Of a stretch of DNA of 13,282 bases, positions 7,409 to 13,282 are shown piece by piece. Below the pieces are notes generated by a model. It was given only the letters and a program-made list of their open reading frames with translations, had not been told where the DNA came from and ran no database searches. The DNA lies in contig JAOUKJ010000053.1 in the NCBI GenBank assembly GCA_029882675.1, positions 1 to 13,282 on the forward strand, written 5' to 3'. Within the stretch, counting starts at the first letter, position 1; every line of letters starts with the position of its first letter. The translations under genes and the position numbers were made by a program. This DNA comes from Cyclobacteriaceae bacterium. Its GTDB lineage: Bacteria > Bacteroidota > Bacteroidia > Cytophagales > Cyclobacteriaceae.

Positions 7409-8032
7409 ATGGGTACACCTGTTACCATTATACTGATTATTATTACCGTATTGATATCAATGCATGCTTGGAAAAACACCCTTTTTTACGAAAAGTGGAT
7501 GTTCAACCCTTATAAATCAAGACACCACGGGCAATATTTTCGTTTTCTCACCTCAGGGTTTATCCACAAAGACTGGGGCCATCTGGTTTTCAATATGTTT
7601 ACTTTGTTCTTCCTGGGACGTGGAGTAGAGACGTATTTGGGTTATTTATATGATTTATCCATTCCTATTTACCTGGGCCTCTACCTGAGCGCTATTGTAA
7701 TAAGCAGCATTCCCTCCTACCTTAAGCACCGTGATCACGAATTTTATTATTCCCTGGGTGCATCCGGTGGCGTTTCTGCCCTCGTTTTTGCATTCATCCT
7801 CATTGATCCCCTCACCAAATTATGCCTATTTGGTATTTTGTGCCTACCCGGTTTTATTTTAGGCATTCTCTATTTACTCTATTCCTTTCAGATGGGAAAG
7901 AAAAGCATGGACAATATTAATCACGATGCCCATTTATTTGGCGCCCTATATGGGGCAGTATTTGTGATCATTATGGATCCCGGATTGTTAATGTCTTTTA
8001 TTGAACAGATTAGTCAGTATAAACCGTTTTAA
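7409..8032 (+). CDS. Rhomboid-family intramembrane serine protease
   Basis: The 207-aa protein, from ATG 7409 and 27 bp after the MBOAT stop, is highly hydrophobic with about six membrane helices. The rhomboid signature is complete: HKDWGHLVFN (53-62) matches the H-x4-H-x3-N motif, GASG has nucleophile Ser119, and AHLFG supplies the catalytic His175 in a later helix. It should cleave membrane-embedded substrates in the inner membrane. As the last gene of the run before the terminator at 8045-8080, it is probably co-transcribed with the O-acylation genes. Whether it processes one of them is not shown; the proteins with an N-terminal hydrophobic segment (first SGNH, LysM protein) are possible substrates. 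Confidence 0.88.
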   Translation: MGTPVTIILIIITVLISMHAWKNTLFYEKWMFNPYKSRHHGQYFRFLTSGFIHKDWGHLVFNMFTLFFLGRGVETYLGYLYDLSIPIYLGLYLSAIVISSIPSYLKHRDHEFYYSLGASGGVSALVFAFILIDPLTKLCLFGILCLPGFILGILYLLYSFQMGKKSMDNINHDAHLFGALYGAVFVIIMDPGLLMSFIEQISQYKPF

Positions 8033-8044
8033 TTGATGATTAAA

Positions 8045-8080
8045 AAAAAGGCCATGCAGAAATTTCTGCATGGCCTTTTT
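8045..8080. terminator. Bidirectional intrinsic terminator, perfect 36-bp palindrome
   Basis: GGCCATGCAGAAA (8050-8062) is followed directly by its exact reverse complement (8063-8075), flanked by A5 (8045-8049) and T5 (8076-8080), so the whole 36 bp is self-complementary. It gives a GC-rich hairpin with a T-tract in either direction. It sits between the convergent ends of the rhomboid gene and susD and can terminate both. Confidence 0.88.
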
Positions 8081-8099
8081 ACTTTGAACAATTAGTTAA

Positions 8100-9620
8100 T
8101 TATTTGTCCCACCAAACTTTACCATTCAGGTCATCTACTCCACCAAACTGGTTATCAACAGCTTTCTGCCAATTTACGGTATTTAGGTCTCTTTCTGAGT
8201 CAGGATAAGCCTGACGAGTAGGAATTGTTTGAGAAAGTATTCCATTGGGAGATGGCTGAAGTACAGGGAAGCCCGTTCTTCTCCAGTTACTCCACGCATC
8301 ATATCCTACAAGGAACATGGCCACCCACTTTTGAGTTGCTATACGTTCCTGGGCTTTTGTCGCATCCCAGGCCACCTCTGAATTCAGGATAAACTGATCG
8401 TAATCCCCATCTACTCCATACTCTTCCAGAGATGCGAAAATTGCATCATAATACAATTGCTGGGCATCACCCCCAGTCCATCCGCGCTCTGCAGCTTCTG
8501 CCTGGCAAAACAATACCTGAGCATAAGAATATATGGGATATGCCAAATCTTGTGTGCGCATATAATCGCCTAATAGAGAAACCTCTGAGTTTGAAATAGC
8601 ACCGGCATCAGCTTCTGTTAGTCCATAAGGCTGCCCTACATAATCCTTGAAATTAGAAGCTTCTGTAGGATTTGCATACTTAGGAAGACGGGGATCCATG
8701 ATCACATCCATCATACCTGCCTTGCTCGTAAAAGGGTTGACGGAACTGCTGTGGTTCATATAATCAACAATAGTACTGGTCATAGACCAGTCTTCTCTTG
8801 TACGGAAAGCACTAAACCAGGGGTTTTCATTGTTTTGCTCAGCAAGATACTGATAAACAATGCGTTCATCATTACTTGAAATAACACCGGCACTAAGGGC
8901 TGATGTAAACTCAGCTTTTCCTTTGGCTTCATCCACTTCAGACAAGCGAAGGCCTGCTACCATACGGATGGTATTTGCAAACTTTTTCCACATGCCCATA
9001 TCACCACCAAAAAGGATGTCACCCTCCGGAATTTTCCCACCATCCATACTACTCACAGCTTCAGTTAAAGTGGAGAAAATTCCATTATAAACTTCCTGCT
9101 GGGTAGAAAATCCAGGAGACAAAACCTGAGTAGCCTCACCAGATTTTAAAGCATCCGAGTAAGGTATATCTCCAAAACGATCAGTAAGGTGTAAATAATA
9201 ATATGACATCAGGATTTTAGCCACTGCTATCTGATTGCCATTGGATCCTGAAGATGCTGCAACGTCTTTAGTGTCCGCGTCTACGTTATAATCTATGATA
9301 AATTTCAAGTCCGCCAAAGGCCCTGTGTAAATCGAGTTATAATCAAACTTATCCGCATCATAGTTATCATCACCAGTATATTGGGTATTCCCTACATACT
9401 GTACATAGTGCTGTCCTGCTCTGAAGTTTCTACCATTATCACCAGCAGTCGTCCAGGGCAAGGCTTTCAAAGCATTGGTCAGTAATGCTGAAGTTTTGGG
9501 ACTGGTCGTATTATTTGGATCATCATTAGTATCACCAAAATCAGATAAATCGCACGATATCATGCCCACCGTAAGCAGTACGATCAGCAGTTTATATTGA
9601 ATGTTCTTTAATAATTTCAT
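8100..9620 (-). CDS. SusD/RagB-family outer-membrane nutrient-binding lipoprotein
   Basis: The 506-aa protein starts with a lipoprotein signal peptide (MKLLKNIQYK..., likely lipidated Cys23 in GMISC). It continues with the DTNDDPN and LLTNALKAL segments usual at the N-terminus of SusD-like proteins of the SusD-like_2 type, and ends in the aromatic-rich C-terminal region (WRRTGFP, VWWDK). SusD proteins sit on the outer face of the outer membrane and act as the lid of a SusC transporter, capturing oligosaccharides or peptides. The gene follows susC by 11 bp and ends at the shared terminator. Ligand cannot be predicted, as no degradative enzyme lies nearby in the window. Confidence 0.92.
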   Translation of the reverse strand: MKLLKNIQYKLLIVLLTVGMISCDLSDFGDTNDDPNNTTSPKTSALLTNALKALPWTTAGDNGRNFRAGQHYVQYVGNTQYTGDDNYDADKFDYNSIYTGPLADLKFIIDYNVDADTKDVAASSGSNGNQIAVAKILMSYYYLHLTDRFGDIPYSDALKSGEATQVLSPGFSTQQEVYNGIFSTLTEAVSSMDGGKIPEGDILFGGDMGMWKKFANTIRMVAGLRLSEVDEAKGKAEFTSALSAGVISSNDERIVYQYLAEQNNENPWFSAFRTREDWSMTSTIVDYMNHSSSVNPFTSKAGMMDVIMDPRLPKYANPTEASNFKDYVGQPYGLTEADAGAISNSEVSLLGDYMRTQDLAYPIYSYAQVLFCQAEAAERGWTGGDAQQLYYDAIFASLEEYGVDGDYDQFILNSEVAWDATKAQERIATQKWVAMFLVGYDAWSNWRRTGFPVLQPSPNGILSQTIPTRQAYPDSERDLNTVNWQKAVDNQFGGVDDLNGKVWWDK

Positions 9621-9631
9621 ATCGCTATAAA

Positions 9632-12600
9632 TTAAAAGCTTATTTTAATATCAAAACCTAAACTCCGGGTAGCGGGAAGTTGTCCGCCTTCTACCCAGGC
9701 ACCATTAGTACGTGCATCAACTTCCTGACCACCCATTTCTGAAGGGTCAATACCGTCAACAGCAGTATATATCAACCATGGATTATTTGCAATTACGGCC
9801 ACATTAACGTTCTTCACCATATCCCCTAACAAGGATTTAGGCAACGAATATCCCAGTCTTACTTCCCTGAGCTTCACAAAGCTTGATTCGTACAACCAAC
9901 GCTCGTGCGTTCCGAACAAAGTCCACCAGTAATCATTGGCTTCCAGATAAACATCGTTTTGTGTTCCATCTGAATATACACCATCAAAACGGATACCGCC
10001 ATTATCTGCAACAGGATCCCGTTGTGGAGTACCTCTGTCATTATCACCGACAGTCTCAGGACTTAATCCAGCTGCGGCATGGAACATGCGTGTGATAGAG
10101 TGCATCACACCACCCTTTTGCCAGTCGATGGTCAGGGCCAGGTCAAAATCCTTATAAGTAAACCGGTTAAAAATACCACCTACAAAGTCAGGTAGAATAT
10201 TACCTAATATCTGGTCATTTTCAGTGAGTGGCTTACCATACCGACTGGAAGTGGGATCACTTTCAATCAGGATGCTACCGTTTTCATGACGCTGGAATGC
10301 CCGGCCTACAATAGTACCCCACTGATATACCTCACCGGTAGTTTCATCGGGTACTTTGGCTTGTGCATTTACACCTCCCCAACCTCCGGTTGTACCTGTG
10401 CCTCCCCAGCCATTACCTAAACGGATGGTCGTTAAGCCGGGATACAACTCATGTACTTCATTTTCAAAATGTGAACCGTTCGCGCTAATCGTCCATTCAA
10501 AGTCATTGGTCTTAACCGGCGTACCGCCAATGGTAAATTCATAACCCTTTGAAACCGTTAAACCAGAGTTGACCCATGCAGCATTGACACCACTTGAACC
10601 AGGTGTAGACACCTGTATGATCTCATCCTTATTGTTATAGCTGTAAATTGCAAAATCTGTAGTAATCCGGTTGTTCAGGAAGTTCATAGCAATACCTGCT
10701 TCCATTGACTCACTATACGAAGGCCTTAAATTCACGTTGGGCAATGTATTGGGCAATGTCATGGTGGGCGTATTACCATAAGGATTATTTACGGTAAAGG
10801 TAGGATCCAACTGATATGGATCAATATCTGAACCGACAAGCGCATAGTTTGCACGCAACTTACCAAAAGACAAAATATTTTGATCCTGGAGCAACTCTGA
10901 AAAGATAAAGGTCGTTGCAATCGAAGGATAAGTATATTGATTATTATCTTTTGGAAGTGATGAAGACCAATCAGATCTTACCGCGGCATCAATATATACC
11001 ATTTCGCGGAAACCTACTGAGGCTTGTGCATAGGCACTTCTCACCTGCTTAAATTGTTTCTCGTTTTCAGCCAATGGCCTGTCAACAGAAGCCTTCAAAT
11101 TGTAAAGGTTCGGAACGGAAAGTCCCCCTACAGTACCAATGTCCCAGAAAAAACCATCATTCAATCTATTGTTGGCCCCTGCAAGAGCACTTATAGACCA
11201 ATCTTCATTAAGCTGCTTATTATATGTAACTAAAAACTCATAGTTATCTTCTTTTTTGGATCTTGAACTCGTTCTATAGCGGTCAGTGTCCAGTGTTCCT
11301 GAAGCTGTACGCCCTTCAAACCAATTGTTTTTCGTAGCTCTTGTCATATTGGCTGAAACTTTGAGACCTTCTATAATCTCATAGGTTAAGCCCACTTTAC
11401 CAAAGAAGACTTCTTCACGCCGTTGCTCCTTATTTTCCAACAGCATAGTATAAGGATTATCCCAATAAAGCGGATTTGGATTTGTAGGACTCAATATATT
11501 CCAGCTGGTAAATGTACCATCGGGTAATTTGTAATATTTCCGCAATAGGTCAGTATCCAATTGACGCTGAAACCACTGACTAACATTCGATGCAATACTT
11601 CCATAACCTTCATCCAGGTTACCATTTGTTTTCACACCATTATAATTTACTATCCCAGTCAGTGTCAATTTTTCGCTTAAATCAACTGTAGTGAGCAGAT
11701 TCAGGAAATTTTTCTTTTGGTCGGAACCAGGAAGCACGCCTTTGCGGTTGCTATTACTAATACTGGCCATAATATTATAATCCTCTCCCCCTTTTCCAAC
11801 GGAAAGGTTGTTATTGGTCATCACTCCTTTTTCATAAAAGTTGCGAATGTTATCAGGGTGTGCCTCCCAGGGCCTTGTTTTTCCATAACCCTCGGTGCCT
11901 TTTGTCCACGCATCCCACTGAGCCACCTGCTGTCCCTGGAGGGGAGCACCCCAGCTTTCATCGCCGTACATTGGGTTAGGGTAACTTGCGCCATCCAAAC
12001 CAGCCAGACCGGGATCATGTACAGCGGGATCGTAAGTAAAGGTCTTAAAACTCTGATCATAACCTCCGCCATATTCATTCTGATACTCAGGGAGTGTAGC
12101 TACTCTTTCAAAAAATGTGGAGTTATTGAATGTAATAGATAACTGACCATCCACACCTTTCTTTGAGGTAATCACAATCACACCATCACGTGCACGGTTA
12201 CCATACAAAGCAGCAGCAGAAGCTCCTTTCAATACGTTCACGGATTCTACGTTGTCCATATTTATGGAGTTGGCATCCGGAACAATGATCCCATCAACAA
12301 CATACAAAGGTGCTGAGCCATTTAATCCCCGTACACCGCGGATTCGAATAGCGGCATTTCCAAATTTTGCACCAGAACCACTAACTACCTGCACACCGGC
12401 AATTTTACCGGCCAGTGACTGGTTAAGGTTAGTTTCCCGTGCTACACGCAGGTTTTCAGATTTCACTTCCTGCGTGGCATACCCCAGGGTCTTCTTCTCC
12501 CGGGCGACACCCAAAGCAGTAATAACCACCTCAGATAATTGTTGTACATCGAGATCCAGTGCTACATTAATAGTAGTCTGTGATCCGACCTCTACTTCTT

Positions 12601-12841
12601 TCGAAGCATAACCAATAAATGAAAATACCAGAACGCCACCTGCATCAGGCACGGCAATCTTGTAATTTCCATCTATGTCAGATACGGCACCTGCGTTGGT
12701 GCCTTGCAACAGAACGTTTACACCGGGCAGGGAAGAGCCATCATCTGAGCTCGTTACCGTACCCGATACCGTCCTCTCCTGTGCCTGTACTACCAGTACA
12801 GTCATCAGCACAAGTGAAGTCAATAGTAAAAACTTCCTCAT
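9632..12841 (-). CDS. SusC/RagA-family TonB-dependent outer-membrane transporter
   Basis: The 1069-aa protein has a signal peptide (MRKFLLLTSL...VVQA, cut near residue 20-21) and a carboxypeptidase-regulatory-like domain (about 23-100, with the LPGVNVLLQGT and DIDGNYKI motifs). It continues with the SEVVITALG segment (103-111), the TonB plug (about 115-230, with LAGKIAGVQV, IRIRGVRG, PLYVVDG and DGVIVITSKKG) and a large beta barrel ending in a terminal Phe (DIKISF). It imports a nutrient too large for porins, energised by TonB, together with the SusD lipoprotein encoded just downstream. Length is normal for the family. A Gly/Trp-rich stretch (about residues 807-824) is unusual. No adjacent regulator is visible. 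Confidence 0.95.
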   Translation of the reverse strand: MRKFLLLTSLVLMTVLVVQAQERTVSGTVTSSDDGSSLPGVNVLLQGTNAGAVSDIDGNYKIAVPDAGGVLVFSFIGYASKEVEVGSQTTINVALDLDVQQLSEVVITALGVAREKKTLGYATQEVKSENLRVARETNLNQSLAGKIAGVQVVSGSGAKFGNAAIRIRGVRGLNGSAPLYVVDGIIVPDANSINMDNVESVNVLKGASAAALYGNRARDGVIVITSKKGVDGQLSITFNNSTFFERVATLPEYQNEYGGGYDQSFKTFTYDPAVHDPGLAGLDGASYPNPMYGDESWGAPLQGQQVAQWDAWTKGTEGYGKTRPWEAHPDNIRNFYEKGVMTNNNLSVGKGGEDYNIMASISNSNRKGVLPGSDQKKNFLNLLTTVDLSEKLTLTGIVNYNGVKTNGNLDEGYGSIASNVSQWFQRQLDTDLLRKYYKLPDGTFTSWNILSPTNPNPLYWDNPYTMLLENKEQRREEVFFGKVGLTYEIIEGLKVSANMTRATKNNWFEGRTASGTLDTDRYRTSSRSKKEDNYEFLVTYNKQLNEDWSISALAGANNRLNDGFFWDIGTVGGLSVPNLYNLKASVDRPLAENEKQFKQVRSAYAQASVGFREMVYIDAAVRSDWSSSLPKDNNQYTYPSIATTFIFSELLQDQNILSFGKLRANYALVGSDIDPYQLDPTFTVNNPYGNTPTMTLPNTLPNVNLRPSYSESMEAGIAMNFLNNRITTDFAIYSYNNKDEIIQVSTPGSSGVNAAWVNSGLTVSKGYEFTIGGTPVKTNDFEWTISANGSHFENEVHELYPGLTTIRLGNGWGGTGTTGGWGGVNAQAKVPDETTGEVYQWGTIVGRAFQRHENGSILIESDPTSSRYGKPLTENDQILGNILPDFVGGIFNRFTYKDFDLALTIDWQKGGVMHSITRMFHAAAGLSPETVGDNDRGTPQRDPVADNGGIRFDGVYSDGTQNDVYLEANDYWWTLFGTHERWLYESSFVKLREVRLGYSLPKSLLGDMVKNVNVAVIANNPWLIYTAVDGIDPSEMGGQEVDARTNGAWVEGGQLPATRSLGFDIKISF

Positions 12842-13033
12842 AATTACAGTATTTAGGTTGAAAAATATAGATTAGAAATAGTTAAACAAATATGCCCCAA
12901 TTTACGGGATATATTAGTTTAATAAAAAAAATATTTGTATTCATTTAAAAATAAGATTTGCAACAAACACACAACAAAAACGCAATAACCGTGATATATT
13001 AATGCATTATGTCTCGTTTATTGAAAATTATAC
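12842..13033 (-). promoter_or_regulatory. AT-rich upstream region of the susCD operon
   Basis: This region must carry the promoter and leader for susC, as the upstream minus-strand gene ends at a strong terminator. It is very AT-rich. No exact TAnnTTTG is present on the minus strand; the nearest is CATATTTG (12894 to 12887), one mismatch and without a clear -33 box. No open reading frame of note is seen. Confidence 0.35.
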
Positions 13034-13070
13034 AAAAAAAGGGGTCATCAGCTTTATATCCTGATGACCC
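13034..13070 (-). terminator. Intrinsic terminator downstream of rpmA
   Basis: On the minus strand a perfect 10-bp stem, GGGTCATCAG (13070-13061) with CTGATGACCC (13051-13042), encloses a 9-nt loop. After one C it is followed by seven T residues (13040-13034). This is a textbook Rho-independent terminator for the L27 transcript and separates it from susC. Confidence 0.9.
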
Positions 13071-13096
13071 ATCTTAAATGATTTTTTAAAAAAAAA

Positions 13097-13282
13097 TTAA
13101 GCCTCTGCCGGCTCGACAGATACAAACAATCTGTTTTGTCTTCCTTTGGTAAATTTCACCACCCCATTGGTCAGTGCAAACAGGGTATGGTCTTTCCCCA
13201 TCCCTACATTATCTCCCGGGTGCTGCTTGGTGCCCCGTTGGCGTACAATAATATTACCTGCAATGACCTGTTGGCTTCTAAG
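13097..13282 (-). CDS. rpmA: 50S ribosomal protein L27, 5' partial
   Basis: The last 61 codons and stop of L27 are present; the start lies beyond the right edge. The translation contains VIAGNIIVRQRGTK, HPGDNVGMGKDHTLFAL and NGVVKFTKG, characteristic of bacterial L27, and ends in VEPAEA. L27 is a large-subunit protein whose N-terminus reaches the peptidyl transferase centre; that part is outside the window. In bacteria the gene usually follows rplU (L21), which would lie further right. Confidence 0.96.
   Translation of the reverse strand, partial: LRSQQVIAGNIIVRQRGTKQHPGDNVGMGKDHTLFALTNGVVKFTKGRQNRLFVSVEPAEA

Noticed and set aside
11717..12142. Long plus-strand open frame of 141 codons inside susC, and similar antisense frames
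   Set aside because: They lie wholly opposite a confidently identified gene, show no recognisable motif, and are expected by chance.
12887..12894. CATATTTG on the minus strand as a susC promoter -7 box
   Set aside because: One mismatch to TAnnTTTG, and no TTTG-like box at the expected 19-21 bp upstream.

Overview
The window comes from a member of the Bacteroidota, most likely a Cytophagales-type organism. The evidence is a SusC/SusD outer-membrane nutrient-uptake pair, a DUF2231/cytochrome c/leucine-rich-repeat fusion, moderately AT-rich DNA, weak ribosome binding sites and candidate promoters of the Bacteroidota type (TAnnTTTG). The assignment rests on recognising protein families by eye, not on a database search.

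Layout. (1) 1-1151, plus strand: the 3' part of a membrane-anchored c-type cytochrome fused to leucine-rich repeats. (2) 1152-1504: a non-coding stretch with a promoter-like sequence and three possible stem-loops. (3) 1505-8032, plus strand: a compact five-gene run with gaps of 4-27 bp. It encodes a lytic-transglycosylase-like LysM protein, two related SGNH-fold exported proteins, an MBOAT membrane O-acyltransferase and a rhomboid protease. It ends at a perfect 36-bp palindrome (8045-8080) that can also terminate the convergent operon. (4) 8100-12841, minus strand: susD and susC, transcribed susC first, 11 bp apart. (5) 13034-13070: an intrinsic terminator for the next minus-strand gene. (6) 13097-13282, minus strand: the 3' part of rpmA (ribosomal protein L27).

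The most notable part is the five-gene operon. MBOAT plus SGNH pairs are the known hardware for O-acylating envelope glycans: PatA/PatB for peptidoglycan, AlgI with AlgJ/AlgX for alginate. Here the MBOAT keeps its catalytic His and both SGNH proteins keep full Ser/Gly/Asn/Asp-His blocks. The first gene has the fold of an MltD-type lytic transglycosylase, but the catalytic Glu is replaced by Leu and two other active-site motifs are degraded, while its LysM peptidoglycan-binding modules remain. I infer a peptidoglycan- or glycan-modifying system in which a dead transglycosylase acts as a targeting or scaffold subunit, with a rhomboid protease as an additional partner. This is a hypothesis; no substrate can be read from the sequence.

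The SusC/SusD pair is an isolated uptake unit. No glycoside hydrolase, sigma/anti-sigma pair or hybrid two-component regulator lies next to it in the window, so its substrate is unknown.
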